Shown here: in pieces, positions 35,463 to 44,771 of the stretch
Layout: each line of letters begins with the position of its first letter
Numbering within the stretch: position 1 is the first letter of the stretch
Assembly (NCBI GenBank): GCA_938023075.1
Contig: CALHDG010000030.1
Location: 1 to 64,000, forward strand
Reading direction: 5' to 3'
Source: an uncultured Chitinophagales bacterium
GTDB lineage: Bacteria; Bacteroidota; Bacteroidia; Chitinophagales; JAHDHT01
DNA length: 64,000 nucleotides
Notes under the pieces: model-generated
Told to the model about the DNA's origin: nothing
Databases searched by the model: none
Seen by the model: the letters and a program-made list of their open reading frames with translations, nothing else
Position numbers and translations under genes: made by a program

Positions 35463-37764
35463 AAAAAGAAAGTGGTTTACCATTACCAACTACTCGCATT
35501 ATTTTTTCACTACCATTTAAATGATAACTAATTTCATCTTTTGAATACTCCCATAGTTTTACTTCTTTTCGATAACTCCCAAATTCTTTGGCAACCTCTA
35601 TTAGCTCATTTTCACACGATGCCCCAGTGCTGCTAATTCCTGCTTTTTCAACCTTTATTATCGGAATAGGGTAATCAAATTCCCTTTTGAAAAAAGATTT
35701 AATTTCTGATTCAATTCGATTGTTTATTAATTTTAAATCAAACTTGTATTTCTGTCTCAACTTCTTAAGTCCTTCTTTGTCTTTATTATATTTAAAATGA
35801 TCTCTCTGCTTTTCGAACCCGTTGTTTAGTTCATCAAGTTCTGTTTGAAATTTTTCATTGGCGGTTACGGTAGCTTTCTCCATAATTTTATGATATAGTT
35901 TTTTTTCATCCGCAGTAAATTTTTTAAAGAATATAATGCTTGGCTTCACATTAGCACCGGAAGCTATAAAAACGTCTTTTGGTATAGAGGTAATATTGAT
36001 TATTTTTGCTTTACTTTCTACATAATCTCTTACTTTTTCTAATTGGATACCACTCAATACACCATCAGGAAGTACAATACCCATCCTACCACCAGGTTTC
36101 AATAGGTTTAAACAACGTTCAATAAATAAAATTTCGGATAACCCTCTTCCCATTTTACCTGTATCAAATAAGTCAATTATTGGTTTACCCTTGTTGCCTT
36201 TTGTATCTGTGAACTCAATCCATTCTTTTAAAGGTTTAACCACTTTTTCTTCATACTGTGGATATTTATTTTTGTAAATTTCAATTTTACCTTCATTAGG
36301 AATATCTGCTAATGATACTCTAAGATTTCTGCTAATACGAGAACCAAAAGGGGGATTGGTTAAGATTACATCAAATCTTTCTTCAAAAATTCCATTAATA
36401 TTCAAGAGTCCGTCATTATGATGTACACCACCATGACCATCGCCGTGCATAATCATATTCATCTTTGCAGTACGTGCCATTCGAGGATTTGCATCCGTAC
36501 CATAAATGCATTTGTGAGATAAGTTATATAATCTTCCTTTTTTGTTTTGTAAATCAAATTCTTTATCTAATTGTATAAATAATTTATTTTCTTTTTGTTT
36601 AATTTTATTTTGCTCATCCGAAGTTTTTTTATCAAAAGTCTTACCTCTTATTATTTTTCTGACTTTTGTTTTTTCTTTTTTAATAGAAAGTTCAATTTTT
36701 TCTCTTATATAGTCAAAAACCTTAATTAAAAATCCCCCGCTACCGCAACATGGGTCGCATATTAATTCGTTTTCCTGAGGATCCAGCACTTCAACCATAT
36801 AATCTACAAGGGTACGTGGTGTAAAAAATTGCCCTAACTCTCCTCTAAAAGTTTTACCTAAAAATTCTTCAAAAGCAAGCCCTTTAATATCGTCAGAGGT
36901 TGCTGATAAATTAAACTTTTCAAGTTCAGTTACAATTGATTCGAAGCTCATTCTTTTCAATTTTATTTGATCAGTAGCTTCAAATAATTCATCCTGTTGA
37001 TATTCCCTTTTGGTCTCATCAAAAAGATATTGCATATAATCTTTTGCAGCGTGAGGTGCGCTTATTTCAAGGCTTGGTCTAATTGTCTTTTCATATTTCT
37101 GCTCATCTCTTAAAAAAACATCTTTTGAAAACAACATTTCAGTATTATTATTTCTTTCGTGCAAAATTTTCATAAAAAGAATTTTGCTTATTTCATCAAA
37201 TGCTGCTTCGGGAGATAGTTTGTCGTTATTCCGAATTATATTATGACATTTAAATAATAATTTACTGAATTCGTCTCTGGTGAATTTTTTAGTCTCATTT
37301 ATGAATTTTTTTATTTGGGAATTACTTTTAATTATTGAAGCTTTTGGAATATCTTTTAAATAGTCTAATTGTGGTGTTTCTGACGAAAACTCTGGAATAT
37401 GGAATACTTTAGTCTGTTTCAAATTCTTAGCAATAAAAAAATCTGCTTCTACCGCCTCGGCAAATTTTAAGCCTGTTAGATAATCTTCTTTTTTAATGGT
37501 GATATGTTCTGCTTTACATTCAACTGCTACAATAATTGAAGGCTTCTTTTTTTTATTTTTTTCGTCTGCATTTTTCCATATTGCTACATCGGCTTTAAAC
37601 CTTCGTTTGATTTGTATGTCTTGTCCCAACTGATTTAGACTGTAGCCGTATTTTTCAACAAGTTCTAAAATGAATTTTTGCTTCAATTCCTCTTCCTGAG
37701 TACACAAGACCCATTTTCCTAAAAGTGGAGCATATATGTTACCATCTTTTATTTTAATTTTCAT
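35455..37764 (-). CDS. hsdM: Fused restriction nuclease-N6-adenine methyltransferase
   Basis: The 769-residue protein joins two activities. Residues about 20-110 form an HSDR_N-like PD-(D/E)XK domain: RRFKADVAIWKN with Asp59 and VAVECKAE with Glu82 and Lys84. Residues about 190-560 form an N6-adenine methylase with a helical N-terminal part, AdoMet-binding motif DPCCGSGGF (337-345) and catalytic NPPF (470-473). The ATG at 37764 is chosen because the usual domain start (MKIKIKDGNIYAPLLGKW) follows; an upstream ATG at 37797 adds an unlikely leader. With HsdS and no helicase-type HsdR, this resembles BcgI-like enzymes in which one chain cuts and methylates. It starts the operon. Confidence 0.88.
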   Translation of the reverse strand: MKIKIKDGNIYAPLLGKWVLCTQEEELKQKFILELVEKYGYSLNQLGQDIQIKRRFKADVAIWKNADEKNKKKKPSIIVAVECKAEHITIKKEDYLTGLKFAEAVEADFFIAKNLKQTKVFHIPEFSSETPQLDYLKDIPKASIIKSNSQIKKFINETKKFTRDEFSKLLFKCHNIIRNNDKLSPEAAFDEISKILFMKILHERNNNTEMLFSKDVFLRDEQKYEKTIRPSLEISAPHAAKDYMQYLFDETKREYQQDELFEATDQIKLKRMSFESIVTELEKFNLSATSDDIKGLAFEEFLGKTFRGELGQFFTPRTLVDYMVEVLDPQENELICDPCCGSGGFLIKVFDYIREKIELSIKKEKTKVRKIIRGKTFDKKTSDEQNKIKQKENKLFIQLDKEFDLQNKKGRLYNLSHKCIYGTDANPRMARTAKMNMIMHGDGHGGVHHNDGLLNINGIFEERFDVILTNPPFGSRISRNLRVSLADIPNEGKIEIYKNKYPQYEEKVVKPLKEWIEFTDTKGNKGKPIIDLFDTGKMGRGLSEILFIERCLNLLKPGGRMGIVLPDGVLSGIQLEKVRDYVESKAKIINITSIPKDVFIASGANVKPSIIFFKKFTADEKKLYHKIMEKATVTANEKFQTELDELNNGFEKQRDHFKYNKDKEGLKKLRQKYKFDLKLINNRIESEIKSFFKREFDYPIPIIKVEKAGISSTGASCENELIEVAKEFGSYRKEVKLWEYSKDEISYHLNGSEKIMRVVGNGKPLSFYG

Positions 37765-37855
37765 ATTTTTATAACTACAAATAACTATCAACTTCAAGCT
37801 GATATAATACTAAATTAAATTATTAATGTTACAAATCATAATATCATGTTTATCT

Positions 37856-39697
37856 TTAATTCAATTCTGACTCCAAAAACATATTAGACCTCCTCAAAGC
37901 AAAACGCAAGCCTAAAAACCCAACAATGGCAACAACAGCCCAAATACCAGCCGATGTCCATTCCATAAAAATAAATTTACCCATAAAAAATAAAATGGAA
38001 TACACCATAACAATGGCACTTAACCAACTCATAATGGTAAACAATAAATTTTGTTTAGCCGTTTCTTGTTCAAAAGGTTTCCACCAGCCGGTAGGTTTTA
38101 CTTTTTGGTAGAAGGCTTTTAAATGTTCGGTTGGTTCTGGTTGAGTTAAAAAAGTGATGACTATCCAGCCTATAGTAGTAATAGAAATGGTAAAAAAGAA
38201 GGAGCGTGGATCATCTAACATGCCTTTTCCCCAAGCAGGATCGAACTTTACTAAAACTAATTTGGTAAAACCATAAGCTACAAAAGGAATAATAGTTGCG
38301 GCAATTTCGCTCCACACATTAACGCGCCACCAAAGCCATCTTAAAATTAAAACTAAGCCTAAACCAGCACCGCACTCAATAATAAAACTCCAAACACCGG
38401 ATATACTATTCATTTGTGTAGTAGCCAATAAACCAATCAACATAATACCTAAAGTGGCTAATCTTGAAACGCTCACCAGTTTTTTATCGCTGGCAGTGGG
38501 GTTAATAAAACGTTTGTAAAAATCGTTGACTACATAGCTGGCTCCCCAATTGAGTTGAGTAGAAATGGTACTCATATAAGCGGCAAAAAATGCGGCTAAC
38601 ATTAAGCCTTTTAAGCCTGGTGGTAAAAAGTCGCGCATGGCTAAAACATAACCCATTTTCGGGTCGGTTTCGGCTAATTGCGGATAGAGCAACAACGCAC
38701 ATAAAGCAACAATTATCCAGGGCCAAGGACGCAAACAATAATGGGCAATCTGAAAAAACAAGGTTGCATTAACGGCATCTTTTTCTGATCGGGCACTCAT
38801 CATACGCTGTGCAATATAACCACCGCCGCCCGGCTCTGCACCCGGATACCAACAAGCCCACCATTGCATACCTGCCATTGCCAAAAAACTGCCCAAACCA
38901 ATTGCCAAAGCCGAGCCATCGCCAACATCACTGATAGAAGGGAAATAATTTAAACTCCAATCGGGTAAATTACTTTTTAAATTGGCAATGCCCCCAATTT
39001 GTTCTGAATTTAAAACCAACACTGCCAAAATAATACTGCCAGTCATTGCTAATATAAATTGAATAAAGTCAGTAATAGCTACACCCAGCAAACCCGACAA
39101 AGACGCATACACTGCCACCAATAACATTATACCGGCAGTTATTAAATAAGCATTGCTCCACTCTACCGAAATTATTTTAAAATTTATCCAATCAATATTA
39201 AAACCTGTAAATGTACCTAAATCAAAAAAACCATCTAACAAAGTAACTAATGCTAAATTTACAAAGCCAATCACCAAACAATTCATAAATACTCCGAGGT
39301 ATAGTGACTTTAAGCCTCTTAAAAAAGCTGCCGGTTTGCCGGCATAACGTAACTCAATTAATTCTACTTCGGTTAGCACGCCCGATCTTCTCCATAAATG
39401 CGAAAAAAAGAAAGTGGTTAATAAACCGCCGGCTAACATATTCCACCAAAGCCAGTTACCTGATATCCCGTTTTTGTAAACCAGCTCAGTTACCGCCAAT
39501 GGCGTATCAGCCGCAAAGGTGGTGGCAACCATGGAAACACCGGCAATATACCAGGGCAAGTTTCTACCACCAAGAAAAAAATTGGTGATATTACCACTTG
39601 ATTTTGAGGTAAAGGATAAGCCAATCACGACAATAATCATCAAGAAAGCAATTAGGATAATCCAATCGATAGTGGCTAAAGCCATTAAAAGCATCAT
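37856..39697 (-). CDS. Sodium:solute symporter family protein
   Basis: The 613-residue protein has thirteen to fourteen predicted membrane helices of the SSS family. The first helix contains DWIILIAFLMIIVVIGLSF, followed by FFLGGRNLPWYIAGVSMVATTFAADTP (about 41-67, shown in part), the conserved core of helix 2. The GGGGYIAQRMMSARSEKDA stretch (about 291-309) is the family signature loop. It imports a small organic solute with sodium. Several SSS members from Bacteroidota accept sugars, sialic acid or amino acids; the substrate here cannot be read. The start could also be Met5. No metabolic neighbour helps; the defence operon lies just downstream. Confidence 0.9.
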   Translation of the reverse strand: MMLLMALATIDWIILIAFLMIIVVIGLSFTSKSSGNITNFFLGGRNLPWYIAGVSMVATTFAADTPLAVTELVYKNGISGNWLWWNMLAGGLLTTFFFSHLWRRSGVLTEVELIELRYAGKPAAFLRGLKSLYLGVFMNCLVIGFVNLALVTLLDGFFDLGTFTGFNIDWINFKIISVEWSNAYLITAGIMLLVAVYASLSGLLGVAITDFIQFILAMTGSIILAVLVLNSEQIGGIANLKSNLPDWSLNYFPSISDVGDGSALAIGLGSFLAMAGMQWWACWYPGAEPGGGGYIAQRMMSARSEKDAVNATLFFQIAHYCLRPWPWIIVALCALLLYPQLAETDPKMGYVLAMRDFLPPGLKGLMLAAFFAAYMSTISTQLNWGASYVVNDFYKRFINPTASDKKLVSVSRLATLGIMLIGLLATTQMNSISGVWSFIIECGAGLGLVLILRWLWWRVNVWSEIAATIIPFVAYGFTKLVLVKFDPAWGKGMLDDPRSFFFTISITTIGWIVITFLTQPEPTEHLKAFYQKVKPTGWWKPFEQETAKQNLLFTIMSWLSAIVMVYSILFFMGKFIFMEWTSAGIWAVVAIVGFLGLRFALRRSNMFLESELN

Positions 39698-39799
39698 TTA
39701 AAATTCTATTGATTTAAATATTTTTATTTAAAAGGTTGAATTTCTTATAAAATACTTACAATTTCACATTTTTAAGATAAAACTTATTGTATTAACAAT

Positions 39800-40774
39800 A
39801 TGGCAATACAAAAAATTGGTGTTTTTACCTCAGGTGGTGATGCACCAGGTATGAATGCAGCTTTGCGGTCGGTAGTTAGAAGTGCAATACATTCGGGCTT
39901 ACAAGTAGCGGGCATTATGCGCGGTTACGAAGGGATGATTGATGGTGAAATTAAAGATTTGGATGCCCGTTCTGTAGGAAACATTATTCAACGGGGCGGC
40001 ACTATTTTAAAATCTGCGCGTAGTGAGCAGTTTAAAACTGTTGAAGGCAGAGTAAAAGCATTGGAGCAACTTAAAAAAAATAACATTGATGCCTTAGTAG
40101 CAATAGGTGGAGATGGAACGTTTACTGGTTCCAAAATCTTCTATGAGGAACATCAATTTTCAGTTCTTGGCGTACCAGGCACTATTGACAACGATTTATA
40201 TGGAACGGATTATACCATCGGTTTTGACACGGCTATTAACACGGCAGTTAGTGCCATTGATAAAATAAGAGATACGGCTATGGCTCACGACCGTTTATTT
40301 ATTATTGAAGTGATGGGCAGAGACTCTGGCTTAATTGCTATAGAAACCGGCATTGCCAGTGGGGCGGGTTCTATTTTAATACCAGAAATTGAATCGGACA
40401 CCCAAGCGATGTTAGATAATTTACAAAAGAGTCTTGCGGCGAAAAAGCTATTTCGCATTATTGTAGTTGCCGAAGGAGATGATTCTGGTGGGGCTTATAA
40501 AATTAGAGAATTGATTGAGCAGCAGTTTCATCATTTTGATATTAAAGTAACCATTTTGGGGCATATTCAACGGGGCGGAAACCCAACTTGCCATGATAGA
40601 GTATTGGCAACCCGGTTAGGTCATGCAGCGGTACAAGCTTTGAAAGCCGGTAAACATAGTATGATGGTTGGAACCATTAATCATCAAGTAGTTTATACTC
40701 CTTTTGAAGAGGCGATTAGTAAAACCAAAACGATACCCTTAGATTGGGCTGAGTTAGCTACGGTGTTGTCGTAG
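39800..40774 (+). CDS. pfkA: ATP-dependent 6-phosphofructokinase
   Basis: The 324-residue enzyme phosphorylates fructose 6-phosphate, the committed step of glycolysis. Typical motifs are TSGGDAPGMNAALRSVVR (about 10-27), the nucleotide loop GGDGTFTGSK (about 101-110), and the catalytic GTIDNDLYGTDYTIGFDTA with Asp-Asn-Asp. The product-binding MGRDSGLIA (about 170-178) is also present. Gly at the residue after GGDG (GGDGT rather than GGDGS) still fits ATP-dependent PfkA. Length is normal. It is divergent from the symporter gene, with about 100 bp between starts. Confidence 0.95.
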   Translation: MAIQKIGVFTSGGDAPGMNAALRSVVRSAIHSGLQVAGIMRGYEGMIDGEIKDLDARSVGNIIQRGGTILKSARSEQFKTVEGRVKALEQLKKNNIDALVAIGGDGTFTGSKIFYEEHQFSVLGVPGTIDNDLYGTDYTIGFDTAINTAVSAIDKIRDTAMAHDRLFIIEVMGRDSGLIAIETGIASGAGSILIPEIESDTQAMLDNLQKSLAAKKLFRIIVVAEGDDSGGAYKIRELIEQQFHHFDIKVTILGHIQRGGNPTCHDRVLATRLGHAAVQALKAGKHSMMVGTINHQVVYTPFEEAISKTKTIPLDWAELATVLS

Positions 40775-40992
40775 GAAGTTACATTTTTGTCGGTCTTTTA
40801 AAAATTAATTGCTTTAAAATTTTATTATGCACGTCATAATTTTATATAATTTACATCATAAATATCAACACACTAAAACAAGAATTACTTTGAATTTCAA
40901 GAAAATCACTTTGCTTGAAATCAATTATTTTTACACAAACTCACATCCAAACTTGAAATTGATGCACTATTGATGCATATTTACATCATTAT

Positions 40993-41223
40993 ATGATAAC
41001 ACAAAGCATTTCTTTTACGGAGCCGAATAATGAATGGTTAAAAGCTCAGGTAAGCAGCAAAGAATATTCCAGCAAAAGTGAGTTAGTGAATGATTTAATT
41101 AGACAAGCCCGCAATCAACAAGTTGAAATTGAATGGCTAAGCGTAAAATTGGATATGGCTGAAAACAGTGGGTTTACTAAAGATAGCAAAAAAGAAATAT
41201 TGGTATACAGGCTAAGGCTATGA
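40993..41223 (+). CDS. parD: ParD-like antitoxin with an altered C-terminus
   Basis: The 76-residue antitoxin starts MITQSISFTEPNNEWLKAQV and continues SSKEYSSKSELVNDLIRQAR, the DNA-binding ribbon-helix-helix region. Then comes LDMAENSGFTKDSKKEIL, the usual ParE-binding segment. The last residues VYRLRL are unlike the family. In the next frame, from 41205, the sequence reads IQAKAMTNG and stops at 41232-41234, overlapping the toxin ATG, which is the typical ending. A small indel near 41203 probably changed the tail and shortened the overlap. The binding segment is retained, so it may still work. Confidence 0.85.
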   Translation: MITQSISFTEPNNEWLKAQVSSKEYSSKSELVNDLIRQARNQQVEIEWLSVKLDMAENSGFTKDSKKEILVYRLRL

Positions 41224-41226
41224 CGA

Positions 41227-41514
41227 ATGGCTAAGTACAGACTTAGCAATGCTGCTAAAGAAGATTTAATAAGAAAACATCAATTTGGAGTTAGCCAATT
41301 TGGATTGAAGCAAGCCGATAAATATTTCAATACACTTTTTGATTACTTTGAAACTATAGCGAAAAACTCATTTGCTTTTCAGTCTGTAAATCATATTAAA
41401 ACAGGTTATAGAAGATGTGTTTGCCGAGTACATAGTATTTATTACAAAGTTAATGGTGATATAGTTGACATTATGACCATAATTGGCAGACGAGATTTAA
41501 CCAATAAGCTCTAA
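41227..41514 (+). CDS. parE: ParE-like toxin
   Basis: The 95-residue protein belongs to the RelE/ParE superfamily. It reads MAKYRLSNAAKEDLIRKHQF, then FGLKQADKYFNTLFDYFETI (helical hairpin), and ends YRRCVCRVHSIYYKVNGDIV with IMTIIGRRDL. ParE toxins of this kind inhibit DNA gyrase. The GYRRCVC and DIMxIIGRxD motifs are characteristic of the Bacteroidota subgroup. All parts are intact, in contrast to the collapsed toxin at 23.0 kb. It follows its antitoxin by 3 bp. Confidence 0.88.
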   Translation: MAKYRLSNAAKEDLIRKHQFGVSQFGLKQADKYFNTLFDYFETIAKNSFAFQSVNHIKTGYRRCVCRVHSIYYKVNGDIVDIMTIIGRRDLTNKL

Positions 41515-41610
41515 TAAATTTCGTTCTACTACGAATTTAATGAAAAGTATCGAAAAGTCCTTTATAAGTTTTTAAACTACCCCGACCTTTTTCTTTCGAA
41601 AAAGCCCACC

Positions 41611-41631
41611 CCTTCAACATTTGAAGGGGAA
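41611..41631. repeat. Perfect 9-bp hairpin between parE and dnaN
   Basis: CCCCTTCAA-CAT-TTGAAGGGG lies in the convergent gap between the toxin gene and dnaN. No T-run follows on either strand, so it is not a standard terminator. A second short palindrome (CTTTTTC...GAAAAAG) lies just before it at about 41587-41604. Confidence 0.6.
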
Positions 41632-41710
41632 TTAGTCCGGCTTACCTTGTTGTATATTTACATAATTACTGTTCCCATTAAATTGGAAGTAGTACCATAA
41701 ATTTAAATAA

Positions 41711-42829
41711 CTACGTATTCAACATAACCGGCATAATCAACATTAAAATATCTGTGTTTTCATCATCAGTTTCTGGTAAAATTAAACCTGCTCTTGAAGG
41801 AGTAGACAATTCCATATTGATGTTTTCGCTATCAATTACGGTTAGCAATTCTAACAAAAAACGGGCATTAAAACCAATTTCCAAATCTTCACCAGAATAA
41901 CTACAAGTTAAGCGTTCTCTCCCTTCATTGCTAAAATCTAAATCTTCGGCAGACACATGCATTTCATTGCCATTGAGTTTAAGTTTTACTTGGTAGGTTG
42001 ATTTATTGGCAAAATTGGTAATCCTTCGAAGGGTGCTTGTAAATGATTTAGTATCTATATTTAACTGATAAGGATTATCTAAAGGAATAACCGGATTAAT
42101 ATCAGGATATTTCGCATCTATTAAGCGGCAAATTAAGTTAATGTTTCCAAAACTGAAAAAAGCATTGGAACTGTTAAACGAAATATCTACCTGAGTTTCT
42201 GCATTGGCTAAAGCTCCTTTTAATAATTGTAAAGCTTTTTTGGGTATGATGAAATTGTTATGATCATCTAATTTAGTTTCTTTATGTTTATACCGCACCA
42301 AACGATGGGCATCGGTTGCTACAAAGGTTGCTCCATCTTTATCAAAATTGCAGTATAAGCCCGTCATAGCCGGACGTAACTCATCATTACTCACCGCAAA
42401 CAATGATTTTGAAATTACATCACTCAACACCAACGAATTAATGCTCAAACCTTTCACCTCTTCAGGAACCGGAATTTTTGGAAAATCTTCCCCATTTTCA
42501 CCGTTCATTTTATACTTACCATTTTGCGTGGTAATCTCAACGGAAAAAGTGTTTTCGTCAATATCAAAAGTTAAGGGTTGGTCGGGCAGTGCGGTTAAAG
42601 TATCGGTTAAAATACGCGCCGGTATGGCAACCAAACCACTTTCTTGCGATTCTATTTCTAACTCTGTAGACATAGAGGTTTCCAAATCTGTCGCGAAAAT
42701 TGTTAATTTCCCTTTGTCTACTTTAAACAAAAAATCTTCTAAAATGGGTAGTACAGTATTGGTGCTAATTACACCATTCACCAACTTCAATTGCTTTAAA
42801 AGATTATCAGAAGATACTATAAATTTCAT
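41711..42829 (-). CDS. dnaN: DNA polymerase III sliding clamp (beta subunit)
   Basis: The 372-residue clamp tethers replicative polymerase to DNA. It begins MKFIVSSDNLLKQLKLVNGV and shows three similar domains of about 120 residues. The central VATDAHRLVRYKHKET (about 170-185) and the C-terminal IMPVMLNT (usual MPMRL variant) belong to the peptide-binding groove used by clamp partners. The family's usual ending is MPM(R/L)L; here it is MPVML, a mild variant. dnaN is not next to dnaA or gyrB in this window. A TACTTTTG promoter element on the minus strand lies 18 bp upstream of the ATG. Confidence 0.96.
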   Translation of the reverse strand: MKFIVSSDNLLKQLKLVNGVISTNTVLPILEDFLFKVDKGKLTIFATDLETSMSTELEIESQESGLVAIPARILTDTLTALPDQPLTFDIDENTFSVEITTQNGKYKMNGENGEDFPKIPVPEEVKGLSINSLVLSDVISKSLFAVSNDELRPAMTGLYCNFDKDGATFVATDAHRLVRYKHKETKLDDHNNFIIPKKALQLLKGALANAETQVDISFNSSNAFFSFGNINLICRLIDAKYPDINPVIPLDNPYQLNIDTKSFTSTLRRITNFANKSTYQVKLKLNGNEMHVSAEDLDFSNEGRERLTCSYSGEDLEIGFNARFLLELLTVIDSENINMELSTPSRAGLILPETDDENTDILMLIMPVMLNT

Positions 42830-42847
42830 AACTAATTACTCAAAAAC

Positions 42848-42855
42848 CAAAAGTA
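42848..42855 (-). promoter_or_regulatory. -7 element TACTTTTG of dnaN
   Basis: On the minus strand it matches TAnnTTTG, with its G end 18 bp before the dnaN start codon. Confidence 0.55.
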
Positions 42856-42995
42856 ACAATTTAAGTAGTTTTATTATGCTTATCATCTAAATAATTTTTG
42901 AGGAAAGTTTGGTCGTTAAATGCTATATTCTTTACAAATTAATTTTTGTTGATGAAATTTTGAATACCTTGCCGTTAATGCAGTATTTGAATTTA

Positions 42996-44708
42996 ATGAA
43001 ACCAATACAACGAATTAGTTCAATTGCTATCAAACTCTTTTTTTTTACCATATGTATTCAAGCGCAAATTATTCAACCATCTAATAGTAGTGATTGGCAT
43101 TTGAGTGGCTTAAGCGAAGTAGTGCATCCTACCAAAATACAAAATGTAGCCGAAGTATATAACCTGGCAGGCGATGGAATTACGGATGATGCCGTAAAAA
43201 TTCAAAATGCTTTAAATTTGGCTAAGCCGGGTACTGTACTATTTTTTCCTGCTGGTAATTATTTGTTAGAAAATTATTTAATTGTACCCTCTAACATTGT
43301 ATTAAGGGGAGAAAATGCCAACCTGACCAAATTTAAATTTCGCTTAGCCGGGTTAGCTAATCCTGATGTGAATTGTATAAACATCACCAATTATCAATAT
43401 GGCAATTTTGTGCCGGCAATTAGCGGTTACACTAAAGGAAGTAGCAGCATTGAGGTTGAGGATGCCAGCGGATTTTCGATTGGGTCGTATGGAGAAATTC
43501 AACAAGAAAACGATGCAGCAGTAATGTACACCCAACAAAGTTGGAATGTAAGTTGGGCAGACAATGCGGTTGGGCAGCTATTTAAAATTGTAGATATACA
43601 AGCCAATACGCTTTTCATCAGCCCGCCGTTAAATATTAGTTTTCAAAATATGCTTAATCCGGTAATAAGACCGACTCAACTAAAAGAAAATGTTGGGATT
43701 GAAAATTTAGCGATAGAACGCTTAGATATTGGTGAAGGAAACCATATTATTTTTACCAATACTGCCAATTGTTGGGTTTGGAACATTGAAAGTAAAAAAA
43801 CAGTTAAAAGCCATATTTGGGCATTCAATTCGCTTCATCTGCAAATTCAAGATAGTTACTTTCATCAATCTTATAATTATGGCGGTGGCGGACATGGTTA
43901 TGGAGTTACCCTTGGTGCTCACGTAACCCATTGTTTGGTTGAAAATAATATATTTAAAACATTACGGCATGCTATGATGGTAAAAGAAGGGGCTAACGGA
44001 AATGTATTTGCCTACAATTATAGTATTGACCCAACCTGGACTAACTTTTTTTCTATTCCAGCAGATATTTCTGTTCATGGGCATTATCCTTATATGAATT
44101 TGTTTGAAGGAAATATTGTACAAAAAATTTCGTGTACTGATTTTTGGGGACCTGCCGGACCTGGGAATACTTTTTTTAGAAACCGTATTGAAACGCTTAA
44201 TTTGTCTATTGAAGATTACTCGCATGAACAAAACTTGATTGGCAATGAAATGACTAATTTTATAAACGGAGTGTTTATTGAATTTACCGTTAACAATACT
44301 TTAGTACATGGTAATAATGAAAATGGAAACATCTCATGGTCCACAGATATCAATAGCCAAATGCTGCCTAATTCGTATTATTTAAATCAATTTTGGATGG
44401 ACTATGATTTTCCGTCTATTGGACCGGAGTTTGCTTTAAATGAAGGAAGTAATCCGGCAAAAGACCGGTATGATAATCAAGCCATTAATTCTTGTTATAC
44501 TGGCAGATCAAAAAAATATGAGGATTATGTTTTTCCCGACGACTTTGCTGAAATGGTGGATAATCAAATTTTAACTAGCTCATCTGTTTCGGTACTCAAC
44601 AATAGCTCGGTACAACTAAAAGCAGCTAAGCGGCTGCAATTTAATAGTGGTTTTAAAGTTGAAGAAGGCGCTACTTTTAAGGCAGCCATTGCCACTTGTA
44701 CCAATTAG
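42996..44708 (+). CDS. Secreted right-handed beta-helix protein (pectate-lyase-3-like)
   Basis: The 570-residue protein starts at the ATG at 42996, directly before a signal peptide (MKPIQRISSIAIKLFFFTIC, cut near IQAQ). The longer upstream frame lacks one. The N-terminal region NLAGDGITDDAVKIQNALNL and FFPAGNYLLENYLIVPSNIV (about 55-105) is the classic start of pectate-lyase-3/GH28-like beta-helices. The middle is rich in Asn ladders with GGGGHGYGVTLGAHVTHCLV (about 295-315). The C-terminal SGFKVEEGATFKAAIATC segment is a small motif common at the end of Bacteroidota extracellular proteins. No catalytic triad of a known lyase could be identified, so the sugar target is open. Confidence 0.8.
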   Translation: MKPIQRISSIAIKLFFFTICIQAQIIQPSNSSDWHLSGLSEVVHPTKIQNVAEVYNLAGDGITDDAVKIQNALNLAKPGTVLFFPAGNYLLENYLIVPSNIVLRGENANLTKFKFRLAGLANPDVNCINITNYQYGNFVPAISGYTKGSSSIEVEDASGFSIGSYGEIQQENDAAVMYTQQSWNVSWADNAVGQLFKIVDIQANTLFISPPLNISFQNMLNPVIRPTQLKENVGIENLAIERLDIGEGNHIIFTNTANCWVWNIESKKTVKSHIWAFNSLHLQIQDSYFHQSYNYGGGGHGYGVTLGAHVTHCLVENNIFKTLRHAMMVKEGANGNVFAYNYSIDPTWTNFFSIPADISVHGHYPYMNLFEGNIVQKISCTDFWGPAGPGNTFFRNRIETLNLSIEDYSHEQNLIGNEMTNFINGVFIEFTVNNTLVHGNNENGNISWSTDINSQMLPNSYYLNQFWMDYDFPSIGPEFALNEGSNPAKDRYDNQAINSCYTGRSKKYEDYVFPDDFAEMVDNQILTSSSVSVLNNSSVQLKAAKRLQFNSGFKVEEGATFKAAIATCTN

Positions 44709-44771
44709 AATTTTCCAACTGTAAGTGTTTTTTAAGAATGATGCCAGATAAGCTATTCCGAAAAATCCGAC

